The position numbers and the translations under genes were made by a program. From positions 1-37,172 of the IMG/VR virus record IMGVR_UViG_3300025890_000057: 37,172 nt of DNA. One strand, given 5' to 3'. Within the stretch, counting starts at the first letter, position 1; each line of letters begins with the position of its first letter. Of the stretch, positions 1 through 6,498 are shown in pieces. The notes below the pieces were generated by a model that was not told where the DNA came from, ran no database searches, and worked only from the letters and a program-made list of their open reading frames with translations. This DNA comes from a virus.

Positions 1-1
1 G

Positions 2-688
2 CTGAAGAGAGATAGTGAAGTAAGTTTAGTAGGTATGACAACCCCTAGTGCGTCTACAGGATGCCATACCGCTGCAGAGTTAGTAGCATATGCTGCTCGG
101 GTTAGCAATCCGGCTAACCAAAATAATACTAAGACAGCAAAGAAACTGTTAAAGTATTTAATTAAAGAGAACCACTGGTCGCCTTTCGAAATGGTTTCGA
201 TTACGATGGAGATTGTTACGACTCGAGATATCAGCAGACAGATTCTTCGGCATCGTTCGTTCTCTTTTCAAGAATTCTCTCAACGTTATGCAGTAAGCGA
301 GTCGTTTGTAACTAATCGTGAAGCGAGAAAACAACATCCGACTAATCGACAGTTGAGCCAGAAAGATACAAATCCAGAAATTCAACGTAAAGCCCAAGAA
401 GTGTTTTCTGAAATGCAAGGAGAAGTCTCTCGAGTCGCTAAGGACTATTATGAGATGGCGCTAAATACCGGTATCGCTAAAGAACAGGCGCGTGCTCTGC
501 TTCCAGAAGGCCTGACAGAAACAACCTTGTATATGTCAGGTACCTTACGCTCTTGGGTTCACTACTGTGAGTTACGCCGAGGACACGGAACGCAAGCAGA
601 ACATATGGAAATTGCAGATAAATGTTGGGAGATAATTGGAGTTCATTTTCCTGATGTAGTTTCTGCTCTAGAACCTACTGATGACTGA
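2..688 (+). CDS. thyX: Flavin-dependent thymidylate synthase ThyX (5' end outside window)
   Basis: ThyX makes dTMP from dUMP using methylene-tetrahydrofolate and an FAD/NADPH hydride, supplying thymidine for phage DNA synthesis. The family signature RHRx7S is intact (RHR, seven residues, then S), followed by QRY. The C-terminal part has the conserved RSWVHYCELR segment and a QAE motif. The reading frame is open from base 2, and the residues before the first ATG at 35 (EVSLVGMTTP) match the usual N-terminal beta strand of ThyX, so the true start lies upstream of the window. The end overlaps the next gene by 8 bases, suggesting one transcript with the small genes that follow. ThyX in place of a T4-type ThyA is common in marine T4-like phages. 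Identity is secure; only the N-terminus is missing. Confidence 0.95.
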   Translation: MKRDSEVSLVGMTTPSASTGCHTAAELVAYAARVSNPANQNNTKTAKKLLKYLIKENHWSPFEMVSITMEIVTTRDISRQILRHRSFSFQEFSQRYAVSESFVTNREARKQHPTNRQLSQKDTNPEIQRKAQEVFSEMQGEVSRVAKDYYEMALNTGIAKEQARALLPEGLTETTLYMSGTLRSWVHYCELRRGHGTQAEHMEIADKCWEIIGVHFPDVVSALEPTDD

Positions 689-875
689 TTATCCAGAAGG
701 TGTTTATGGTTGGGTTTTTAATTACGATGAGGTAGAATATAAACTCCGTTGTAAACAAAAGATGTATTGGAAAACGTATAAGTTTAAAGCTACTGATGTG
801 CAGCTTGTAGATAAATCTACAGACAAAGAAATGAAACAGACTATCGCTGATAGTCTTAATGAGGAGTTGCGATGA
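681..875 (+). CDS. Small hypothetical protein, 64 aa
   Basis: I do not recognise this protein. It is 64 residues, rich in Tyr, Lys and Asp, with a predicted beta-rich N-terminal half (GVYGWVFNYDEVEYKLR) and a charged C-terminal helix. No cysteine pair, signal peptide or membrane segment is visible. It overlaps thyX by 8 bases at its start and the next gene by 4 bases (ATGA) at its end. Such overlaps at both ends argue for a real, translationally coupled gene. Its function is unknown; the only context is a run of nucleotide and sugar metabolism genes. Confidence 0.6.
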   Translation: MTDYPEGVYGWVFNYDEVEYKLRCKQKMYWKTYKFKATDVQLVDKSTDKEMKQTIADSLNEELR

Positions 876-1477
876 ACATATTTGATCTTGATCAAGATCC
901 TAAAAAATGCGCAGAAAGTCATAATGATTCTCATGTTGTTAAAATGTGCACCGAATATGCTCAACTAATGTCTACGGCGCATCGTGTTCTCGACGGAACC
1001 CCTTGGTATGGAAAGTCTGCAACAGGTAGAAAAATTAAAAGGTATTACCTAGAGAATCCTCTTTTCAATATGAACCTCTACCTTGCTTGTCATATTAACC
1101 ATCCTTCTAATATCTGGCTACGTCAAAGCAAAGATAACTACCAGTGGCTATACACAATGTGGTCTTTTTTGCTTAAAGAGTATACGTATCGATATGACAA
1201 GGAACATGGCGCGGGCAAGTTGCATAGTTTTCTGTTCTGGGTTCCTAACAATATTCCTACAGACATTGGCTTAACGCCTGTTACTCCTGCAGTGGGAAAC
1301 TTTTCCACATGCATTGTCAAAAACGATTCTGTAGAATCTTACAGAAATTATTATTGGGAAGCCAAGCGTAATCTGGCAAAGTGGAAACGAAGGAGCCCAC
1401 CAGATTGGTGGATTCAAAGAGAGCAAGTAGAATATAACCTAATTGAGAAAACTTTATTTCAGGAGCCCGTGCATTGA
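872..1477 (+). CDS. Conserved phage protein of unknown function, 201 aa
   Basis: The start (MNIFDLDQDPKKCAE) and the block HVVKMCTEYAQLMSTAHRVLDG look like a family I associate with marine and enteric myoviruses, to which I cannot assign a biochemical role. Other visible blocks are NHPSNIWLRQS, YQWLYTMW and the C-terminal YRNYYWEAKRNLAKWK, followed by a Pro/Trp-rich stretch. The many conserved His, Asp, Trp and Tyr residues suggest an enzyme or nucleic-acid-binding protein rather than a structural one, but that is inference. A GAGGAG ribosome-binding site sits just upstream, and the start overlaps the preceding stop as ATGA. It is soluble, with no signal or membrane segment. Confidence 0.75.
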   Translation: MNIFDLDQDPKKCAESHNDSHVVKMCTEYAQLMSTAHRVLDGTPWYGKSATGRKIKRYYLENPLFNMNLYLACHINHPSNIWLRQSKDNYQWLYTMWSFLLKEYTYRYDKEHGAGKLHSFLFWVPNNIPTDIGLTPVTPAVGNFSTCIVKNDSVESYRNYYWEAKRNLAKWKRRSPPDWWIQREQVEYNLIEKTLFQEPVH

Positions 1478-1788
1478 ACGGTAAAGGAAGCAAACCAAGA
1501 CCTCTGAGCGTTAAGCAAAATGCATTTGATGCGCAATGGGATCTTATTTTTGGGGGAAAAAATATGAAATACCATGAGCATAAGAGTCAGGTCAACATCA
1601 ATGAAGTAATATCTAAACATTGGTCAGACAACGGCAAGAAAGAAGCTATTGTACAGAAGAGTGTGGTAGGGTATTCTGTTGAATTGTTTGAACAATCAAG
1701 GTATATTAGAACAGTTGAGTGCTTTGACAAGTCGCTTAGTTATGCTGAAGATGTCGCCGAAAATTTTTGTTTGGGAATATTATCGTGA
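1474..1788 (+). CDS. WDxIFG-type phage microprotein joined to a 74-aa extension
   Basis: The first 30 residues (NGKGSKPRPLSV then WDLIFGGK) match a tiny protein family that is widespread in phages and normally ends right after the WDxIFG motif. Here the frame continues for 74 more residues with no recognised domain. The start is a TTG overlapping the previous stop, with AGGAG about eight bases upstream. An in-frame ATG at 1564 is preceded by the purine stretch GGGGGAAAAA, so the distal part could also be made alone as a 74-residue protein. The end overlaps the next gene by 4 bases (GTGA). Whether this is a fusion or two proteins with nested starts is unresolved, and the role is unknown. Confidence 0.65.
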   Translation: MNGKGSKPRPLSVKQNAFDAQWDLIFGGKNMKYHEHKSQVNINEVISKHWSDNGKKEAIVQKSVVGYSVELFEQSRYIRTVECFDKSLSYAEDVAENFCLGILS

Positions 1789-2564
1789 AAATTGTTGTTG
1801 CTGGTTATGGTGCCGTTGGGCAGGCAGTTGAATATGTCTTGCAAAAGAGAGACGATTTGCAGGTTTTTGTAGATGATCCTGCAAAGGGACACAACTATAT
1901 ACCGAATCCTAATCTATCTCCCGTTGATGCTGTTGTCGTTTGCGTTGCCACGCCTATGCGCGAAAACGGTTCTTGTAATACTGATCATGTCGAAGAAGTG
2001 TTTAATAAGTACGGTAGTGTGAAGTATTTAATTAAATCAGCTGTCGATCCTGTTTGGATAGATTGGGAAGCGGGGGTTCGTGACGGTAGTTATACTTACT
2101 CGCCTGAGTTTTTGGGTAGTTCGAACGTCAATCGAAATACATTAGAAGAATTTGAGTTTCAAACATATGCAATCTATGGTGGAGACGATTGTCGATTTTG
2201 GGATGAACTGTTACGGCCAGTATTACCAAGTTTGTGCGATGTTAAGTATTGTTCTTTGCAACAGGCATCCTTTGCTAAGTATGTTGAGAATACCTTTTTA
2301 GCAACTAAGGTGACCTTCTTTAACGAGATGTATAAAATCTATAAAGACATTGGATTCGAAGGGTTTGACCAAATGGTAGATGCTATTACTGTTGACCCTA
2401 GAATTGGAAAGTCTCACACTCAGGTTCCTGGGCCGGATGGTAAATTTGGATATGGGGGCCATTGTTTACCAAAGGATATCGCGGCATTGAGGTATATTGC
2501 TGTTGGTTCACCACTATTAGACGCTGTCGTAGATTGTAATGAGGAGTATAGAAATGAAAATTAA
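1785..2564 (+). CDS. Short UDP-glucose/GDP-mannose 6-dehydrogenase-like protein
   Basis: Members of this family oxidise the C6 hydroxyl of a nucleotide sugar to a carboxylate with two NAD+. Starting from the GTG at 1785 (GTGA overlap with the previous gene), residues 7-12 form the Rossmann motif GYGAVG. The central segment FAKYVENTFLATKVTFFNE carries the family Lys and Asn, and GYGGHCLPKD contains the catalytic Cys at residue 227. The protein ends at 259 residues, whereas cellular enzymes have about 390-450, so the C-terminal sugar-nucleotide-binding domain is missing. A TTG six codons upstream (1767) would only add residues before the Rossmann strand and is less likely. It may serve phage or host surface glycans. 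The family is clear, but activity without the third domain is uncertain. Confidence 0.85.
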   Translation: MKIVVAGYGAVGQAVEYVLQKRDDLQVFVDDPAKGHNYIPNPNLSPVDAVVVCVATPMRENGSCNTDHVEEVFNKYGSVKYLIKSAVDPVWIDWEAGVRDGSYTYSPEFLGSSNVNRNTLEEFEFQTYAIYGGDDCRFWDELLRPVLPSLCDVKYCSLQQASFAKYVENTFLATKVTFFNEMYKIYKDIGFEGFDQMVDAITVDPRIGKSHTQVPGPDGKFGYGGHCLPKDIAALRYIAVGSPLLDAVVDCNEEYRNEN

Positions 2565-2829
2565 TGATATAGTAACCGTTGTAGCTGTAACAGGCGCAGA
2601 GTACGTAGGTAAATTTAAGAAAGAAACTGATGACACTTTTGTCATAGGAGATCCACATATCGTTTCTCCTGTTAACGAAACCATTCAGTTTATGCCCACC
2701 GTAGCCATGACGGGTATGCCCAGCATTGGTGAAGTAACCTTTCAGAAATCAGGAGTTATTCTTTTGGTGCCCACTGCTAAAGAAGTCGCGAACGAATATA
2801 CGAAGTCGATAAGCGGGATTATTCTATAG
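2554..2829 (+). CDS. Small conserved phage protein, possible Sm-like fold, 92 aa
   Basis: The sequence opens with MKINDIVTVVAVTGAEYVGKF, followed by TDDTFVIGDP. This pattern of short beta strands (function, Gly-Tyr-x-Gly turn, acidic turn, DP) is seen in small Sm-like proteins of marine T4-like phages, and the C-terminus ends in a short helix. The Sm-like reading is by appearance only. I chose the ATG at 2554 because GAGGAG lies 8 bases before it; an upstream ATG at 2539 would place that Shine-Dalgarno inside the gene. It overlaps the dehydrogenase end by 11 bases. Nothing indicates catalytic activity. Confidence 0.6.
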   Translation: MKINDIVTVVAVTGAEYVGKFKKETDDTFVIGDPHIVSPVNETIQFMPTVAMTGMPSIGEVTFQKSGVILLVPTAKEVANEYTKSISGIIL

Positions 2830-2830
2830 G

Positions 2831-3085
2831 TTATGACAGGTAGATATCTTGAAGAACATCTTCGAACTGTTCTACCTTCTCAAGCCTATTTGGCCATTTA
2901 ATATATTCTTTTTCAGGATTAGTTTTAAGGTTTGCTAGAAGAGGTTGAATCGCATTGTACAAATCGTCTAATTTTTTCTGTAACTGTTCTGCTGTATCAG
3001 TTACAGATTTGACCTCTTGCGCAACGTCAAGTTCGTCTTCGTTTACCGCTGTAAACCCAAAATCGAATAATTCTTTAGTAGCCAT
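2831..3085 (-). CDS. Conserved small T4-like protein, coiled coil, 84 aa
   Basis: An isolated minus-strand gene between two plus-strand blocks. The N-terminus MATKELFDFGFTAV, a helical heptad-like centre (about residues 25-55), and the motif NPEKEYIKWPNR near residues 57-68 are features I associate with a small protein conserved in cyanophage-like T4 relatives. I cannot name a function with confidence. Its start lies only 24 bases from the divergent gp33 start, so any promoter must overlap coding sequence. The stop comes one base after the end of the convergent 92-residue gene. Placement next to gp33 and gp32 hints at a role in replication or recombination, but that is inference only. Confidence 0.7.
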   Translation of the reverse strand: MATKELFDFGFTAVNEDELDVAQEVKSVTDTAEQLQKKLDDLYNAIQPLLANLKTNPEKEYIKWPNRLEKVEQFEDVLQDIYLS

Positions 3086-3109
3086 AATTTTACCTAGGAG
3101 TAAGTTGTA

Positions 3110-3343
3110 ATGAACCTTGATGGTCTAATATTGAACAAAAGTAAATTCACCAAGATGATAGAGAAAACAGTACAATCAAAAGGCTTGTCCTATCTTGACA
3201 CTGTTGTCTATCTTTGTGAACAAAATAACATCGATATCGATGATGTCCGCAAGTTTATCTCGCAGGTCATCAAAGATAAAATCGAGGTTGAGGCTCAAAG
3301 CCTGAATTTCATACCGAAGGGTAATACTCTTCCGTTTGAATAG
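3110..3343 (+). CDS. 33: Late transcription coactivator gp33
   Basis: In T4, gp33 links the sliding clamp (gp45) to RNA polymerase carrying the late sigma factor gp55 and so switches on late promoters. This 77-residue protein matches the C-terminal two thirds of T4 gp33: a helix with KMIEKTVQSKGLSYLDTV, then EQNNIDID, KDKIEVEAQSLNF, and a terminal clamp-binding tail NTLPFE comparable with T4 NTLDFL. T4 gp33 has 112 residues, so the N-terminal part is shorter here. AGGAG lies 9 bases before the ATG. It sits directly upstream of gp32; genes 32, 59 and 33 are also neighbours in T4. TATAAATA late promoters elsewhere in the window fit its role. Confidence 0.85.
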   Translation: MNLDGLILNKSKFTKMIEKTVQSKGLSYLDTVVYLCEQNNIDIDDVRKFISQVIKDKIEVEAQSLNFIPKGNTLPFE

Positions 3344-3437
3344 TTACTCATAATCGAGTAATATATATAGTTCTACATAATGATGTACTTGTGGATAAAA
3401 AAATACAAAACATACAAATAAAATACGAGGTAATAAT
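3344..3437 (+). promoter_or_regulatory. gp32 leader: two small hairpins and an A-rich single-strand region
   Basis: This 94-base gap holds an inverted repeat TTACTC/GAGTAA (3344-3349 with 3356-3361), a second TACAT/ATGTA (3374-3378 with 3383-3387), then about 40 bases of nearly unstructured A-rich sequence running into the GAGG ribosome-binding site (3427-3430) and the gp32 ATG. T4 gp32 represses its own translation by binding cooperatively from a 5' pseudoknot along an A/U-rich unstructured leader over the start site. The arrangement here is similar. The operator role is inference; the first hairpin could instead be a weak gp33 terminator. Confidence 0.45.
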
Positions 3438-4328
3438 ATGTCTTTTGACACTCTTAAGCGCAACCGCGCAAATTCAATCACGAAACTAGTTAATGCTGCT
3501 TCTGGCCAAAACGCTGGTCCAGAGAAGAAGTCCTATGTGGACGAACGTATCTGGAAGCCGACAGTTGACAAAGCCGGCAATGGCTATGCGGTATTAAGGT
3601 TTCTTCCTGCTGCCGAAGGTACTGACCTCCCGTGGGTTCGTTACTGGGATCATGGTTTCAAAGGTCCAACTGGGCAATGGTACATTGAGAAGTCTTTGAC
3701 CTCTATTGGTCAGAACGATCCTGTATCAGAAGCTAACAGCAAGCTCTGGAACTCTGGTAACGAGCGAGACAAAGAGATTGTTCGTGAACGTAAGCGTCGA
3801 TTGCACTATGTTGCAAATGTTCTTGTCGAGAGCGATTCTGCTAATCCTGAGACTGAAGGACAGGTAAAACTGTTTGTCTTTGGTAAGAAGATCTTTGACA
3901 AGATTATGGATGTTATGCAACCACAGTTTGCTGACGAAGATCCTGTCAACCCATTTGACTTCTGGGAAGGTGCTTCTTTCAAATTGAAGATTCGTAATGT
4001 TGAGGGATACCGAAACTACGATAAGTCTGAGTTTGCTTCTTCGAAACCTCTTTCGGACGACGATGACGTCTTAGAACAGATCTATTCGAAGCTGCATGAT
4101 CTTAACGAGTATTCTGATCCAGACAACTACAAGAGCTATAACGAGCTACAAGAGCGATTGAATATGGTCCTTGGTGTTACTGCTGCTGCTGAACGAAACT
4201 TTACTTCAGTAACCGAGACAGCTGCAGCGCCAGCTCCTAAGACGGCTTCTGAACCGGAGATTACGGTGACCGCCGAAGACGAAGATGACACTATGTCATA
4301 CTTTGCAAAGTTAGCTGCAGAAGATTAA
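3438..4328 (+). CDS. 32: Single-stranded DNA-binding protein gp32
   Basis: gp32 coats single-stranded DNA during replication, recombination and repair and contacts the phage replisome. The match to T4 gp32 is clear: an N-terminal basic segment for cooperativity, the core with GNGYAVLRFLP, a DHGF block, GQWYIEKS, LHYVANVLV, the FGKKIFDKI block, and an acidic C-terminal tail (from about residue 265, ending DDTMSYFAKLAAED) that in T4 recruits partner proteins. Length is 296 residues against 301 in T4. H72 of the T4 zinc site is kept, but the segment that holds the three Cys ligands in T4 reads SLTSIGQNDPVSEANS, with no cysteine. A GAGG site sits 7 bases before the ATG. Its stop overlaps the convergent tape-measure gene. 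Confidence 0.95.
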   Translation: MSFDTLKRNRANSITKLVNAASGQNAGPEKKSYVDERIWKPTVDKAGNGYAVLRFLPAAEGTDLPWVRYWDHGFKGPTGQWYIEKSLTSIGQNDPVSEANSKLWNSGNERDKEIVRERKRRLHYVANVLVESDSANPETEGQVKLFVFGKKIFDKIMDVMQPQFADEDPVNPFDFWEGASFKLKIRNVEGYRNYDKSEFASSKPLSDDDDVLEQIYSKLHDLNEYSDPDNYKSYNELQERLNMVLGVTAAAERNFTSVTETAAAPAPKTASEPEITVTAEDEDDTMSYFAKLAAED

Positions 4329-5599
4329 AACGTTTCTCTGCTTCGATTTTTTAACGGGTTGGGGTCCCTTACGGGACCACTGCTTGCTGTAACGTTTGTT
4401 GTGCTGTTGTTAACATTAGTGTTATTTGACTGCGGCGCAATGTTTACATTAGCAGTTTGAGAATGCCCTTTAAAGGCATTCTTTTCCGCCTCCGTTAATT
4501 CTCCTGTTAACTCTGCTCTACGCGCTTCTGCGGCAGTTACCCTTCCTGATCGCGTAGGATCGCCATAATCGATGACTGTCTTTGGATCATAATCATCGTC
4601 TCCTGCAGACTCTTCTGAAGAGTCTGATCCAAACCCAAGCGCTGATAACCCCTTTTTGGTTAGGTCGCCAAGACCATTAAAAAGCTTGGACGGCAATTCA
4701 GAAAACCAATCTACGATTCCTTGGTACATTTCTTGTATTTCTGTAACTATACCAATGTCTTCGCCGGTCGTGAAGAAATGAAAGAGGTCCGCTAAACCTT
4801 TCGCGATTGATTTTATTTTTTCAAAAACGGTATCTATCACAGTAGAAACCATTTCTTTAGCTTCCTCGCTTTCCGGTCCCATAAACCAGTCAATCCCGTT
4901 TGCGATCATATCGGTCATCGGTTTCAGGAATTCACCAATTCCTTTAAGAAGATCTTCCCACATTTTAGCAACATCGACTTTCTCTAGATATGCTGCTGCT
5001 TCATTTGCTCCAAATTTCCGAGCCAACCAAGCAGCCAAATCTACGACGAACTGACTAGGTACTGCAATTAACCACTTAAACAGTTTCTGGATAGCACCGC
5101 CAAGTCCCGCGACTACCTTTTCTCCAAACGTACCTTCTGTTGATTCAAAATCTTCCATAAACCCCTTAATAAGCGCAATAACTGCAGTCACAGGAAGAGC
5201 AATACGCTTTATGAAGTTCAATAGCCTTGTACCAAATAACATCATTGAAGCTTTGAACGCTATGAAGCTCGCTACAATACCATCAAAGAGAAAGCCAGCA
5301 TCATCTTTATCGCCCGAATTTTTGGCACCCGACGTCTTGCCCTGTACGCCACCTTTATCTTCTGGGTCTAATCCTTTTAAACTAGCAAGGGCTTGGTTCT
5401 GCATAAACTCTTCGAAGTTATTATTGAGCATGGCGACACTATTCGCGATTACTTCTAGTATCTTTATCTGATCGCGAAGCAAAGAGCTTTGTATGCCCTT
5501 GCCTTTGGTCGCATTTCGGTCTTCAGCGCCTTCTTCGTTGATCGTCTTAAGACGATCTGTGACCTGCTGCATGTAACTAATTTCTTTTTCTTCAGCCAC
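4325..5599 (-). CDS. Probable tail tape measure protein (gp29 position)
   Basis: This 424-residue protein is largely helical. It has an N-terminal coiled-coil-like part (about residues 5-75), a Gly/Lys/Asp linker, a hydrophobic stretch (about 105-147: FDGIVASFIAFKASMMLFG followed by RIALPVTAVIALI), long amphipathic helices with repeated Trp-Phe pairs, and a low-complexity Asn/Thr-rich tail. Such features, and a position directly after the gp26-type chaperone pair, are typical of tape measure proteins, which set tail length and travel through the tube at infection. T4 gp29 has 590 residues; similarity at the sequence level is not evident to me. The GTG start at 5599 overlaps the preceding -1 frame by 8 bases, with AAGGA upstream. 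The assignment rests mainly on composition and context. Confidence 0.65.
   Translation of the reverse strand: MAEEKEISYMQQVTDRLKTINEEGAEDRNATKGKGIQSSLLRDQIKILEVIANSVAMLNNNFEEFMQNQALASLKGLDPEDKGGVQGKTSGAKNSGDKDDAGFLFDGIVASFIAFKASMMLFGTRLLNFIKRIALPVTAVIALIKGFMEDFESTEGTFGEKVVAGLGGAIQKLFKWLIAVPSQFVVDLAAWLARKFGANEAAAYLEKVDVAKMWEDLLKGIGEFLKPMTDMIANGIDWFMGPESEEAKEMVSTVIDTVFEKIKSIAKGLADLFHFFTTGEDIGIVTEIQEMYQGIVDWFSELPSKLFNGLGDLTKKGLSALGFGSDSSEESAGDDDYDPKTVIDYGDPTRSGRVTAAEARRAELTGELTEAEKNAFKGHSQTANVNIAPQSNNTNVNNSTTNVTASSGPVRDPNPLKNRSRETF
4363..4378. other. Perfect 6-bp inverted repeat near convergent gene ends
   Basis: GGTCCC and GGGACC flank a TTAC loop, 35 bases after the gp32 stop and inside the 3' end of the minus-strand tape-measure gene. 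It could slow or stop polymerase arriving from gp32, but no T-run follows the stem on either strand, so it is not a standard intrinsic terminator. Confidence 0.3.
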
Positions 5600-5777
5600 T
5601 AGCGTGTTTCCTTCGTTCGTTTTCTTCTTTAATCTTATTAATTAACATATTTACGTAAACTTCCCTCTCCCAAGGCATCATATTATCTAACTCTTCAAGT
5701 GTAAACCTATCTTGGTAAATTAACTCAAAGTTAAGCTTATAATGATTTACCAGATTATCATGAGAGAGGCATATTAA
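5592..5777 (-). CDS. C-terminal extension of gp26 read by -1 frameshift (GT-like)
   Basis: Directly after the gp26 stop, the -1 frame is open for 61 codons and ends in TGA at 5592-5594. It contains YKLNFELIYQDRFTLEELD and MPWEREVYVNMLINKIKEEN, a PWERE-type motif I associate with the short second ORF of tail assembly chaperones. The conserved segment begins well before the first ATG of the frame (codons 33-34), and no ATG, GTG or TTG precedes it, so independent initiation cannot make it. A -1 slip on the T8 run joins it to gp26, giving a 295-residue fusion. By analogy with lambda gpGT, the fusion would recruit the tape measure protein. That the reading frame is coding is well supported; frameshifting itself is inferred. 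Confidence 0.75.
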   Translation of the reverse strand, partial: LICLSHDNLVNHYKLNFELIYQDRFTLEELDNMMPWEREVYVNMLINKIKEENERRKHASG

Positions 5778-6478
5778 AAAAAACTATTTAGACCCTCTAT
5801 CTTTTGCGAATTTGGTTTTTCGCAACCAGAACATTTAAACTTGGCAGCATATTCTAACTTTGGCATAGTTTCCATAAATTCCATAATATTTTTAAACTGT
5901 TCCGATGTCATTTGTTCTATGAAATCTAAAATCTCTTTTTTCGAGACTTCATTCACATCAATCCTTTCTTCGCCATGATGGATTGCTTTAATACATTCTG
6001 CTGCAAGAGAGAACCCAGTCTCTGTTGAATTGATGTTTTGTAAATCATATTCTAGAAGATTAACAAAGGGCGGATAGCGCAATTCAATAGTGATTTCGTT
6101 AGTCAACTTTGCCATGTTTTTAACCTTTGGCATTTTTACTTCTAGGCTGTCAAGATTTATCGTAATCTCATTGTTTGTTTCGCAGTTTTGACAAGCCATA
6201 AAAATCTGTGCTGTTTCTCCGGAGGACTTCGCTCGAATCTTGGTAAACATATATTCAATATCAAATGTCGTCAGATTTTCTCTATCGATGTTTTCATCAC
6301 AACACGCTTCAATCGTGTCCGCGATTGCACTCATGGTTGCTGAAGCATCTTTAGTTTCTGCAGCCATCATTAGTACTTTTTCTTCTTTCACCAAATAGGG
6401 ACGAAATCTAACTCTCTTCTGAGTAGAAGGTATCTTCAATGCATATTTCGGTGAGTCGTTTAACTTAGGTAACGCCAT
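5774..6478 (-). CDS. 26: gp26-family baseplate hub / tail assembly chaperone protein
   Basis: This is a 234-residue member of the T4 base plate protein family (gp26). Diagnostic parts are the N-terminal KLNDSPKYALKIPSTQKRVRFRPYLVKEEKVLMMA (positions 5-39, abbreviated motif RFRPYLVKEEK), TFDIEYMFTKIRAKS near residues 71-85, and two CxxC pairs, C96/C99 and C216/C219, likely forming one zinc knuckle. A GGAG ribosome-binding site precedes the ATG. It lies between gp54 and the tape measure gene. Its last codons sit on a T8 slippery run opening a 61-codon extension, so I infer it acts as a tail assembly chaperone (G-like) rather than, or as well as, a hub part. Family assignment is firm; exact role in marine phages is less so. 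Confidence 0.85.
   Translation of the reverse strand: MALPKLNDSPKYALKIPSTQKRVRFRPYLVKEEKVLMMAAETKDASATMSAIADTIEACCDENIDRENLTTFDIEYMFTKIRAKSSGETAQIFMACQNCETNNEITINLDSLEVKMPKVKNMAKLTNEITIELRYPPFVNLLEYDLQNINSTETGFSLAAECIKAIHHGEERIDVNEVSKKEILDFIEQMTSEQFKNIMEFMETMPKLEYAAKFKCSGCEKPNSQKIEGLNSFF
5776..5783 (-). promoter_or_regulatory. Slippery T8 run for -1 ribosomal frameshift
   Basis: On the minus strand gp26 ends AGT TTT TTT TAA. The heptamer T TTT TTT fits the X XXY YYZ rule, so both tRNA-Phe can re-pair after slipping back one base. The next -1 codons are TTA, ATA, TGC. The gp26 stop immediately follows the heptamer, which would favour pausing. No strong downstream stem was evident by eye. Confidence 0.7.
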
Positions 6479-6498
6479 AATATTCTCCAGTAATAAAA

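Noticed and set aside
3388-3415. TTGTGG and TACAAA as a sigma70-type promoter for gp32
   Set aside because: The spacing is near 18 but both boxes are poor matches in an A-rich stretch, so the resemblance may be chance.
5211-5471. An 86-codon plus-strand open frame antisense to the tape measure gene
   Set aside because: It has a shadow composition and sits in the middle of a supported gene on the other strand.
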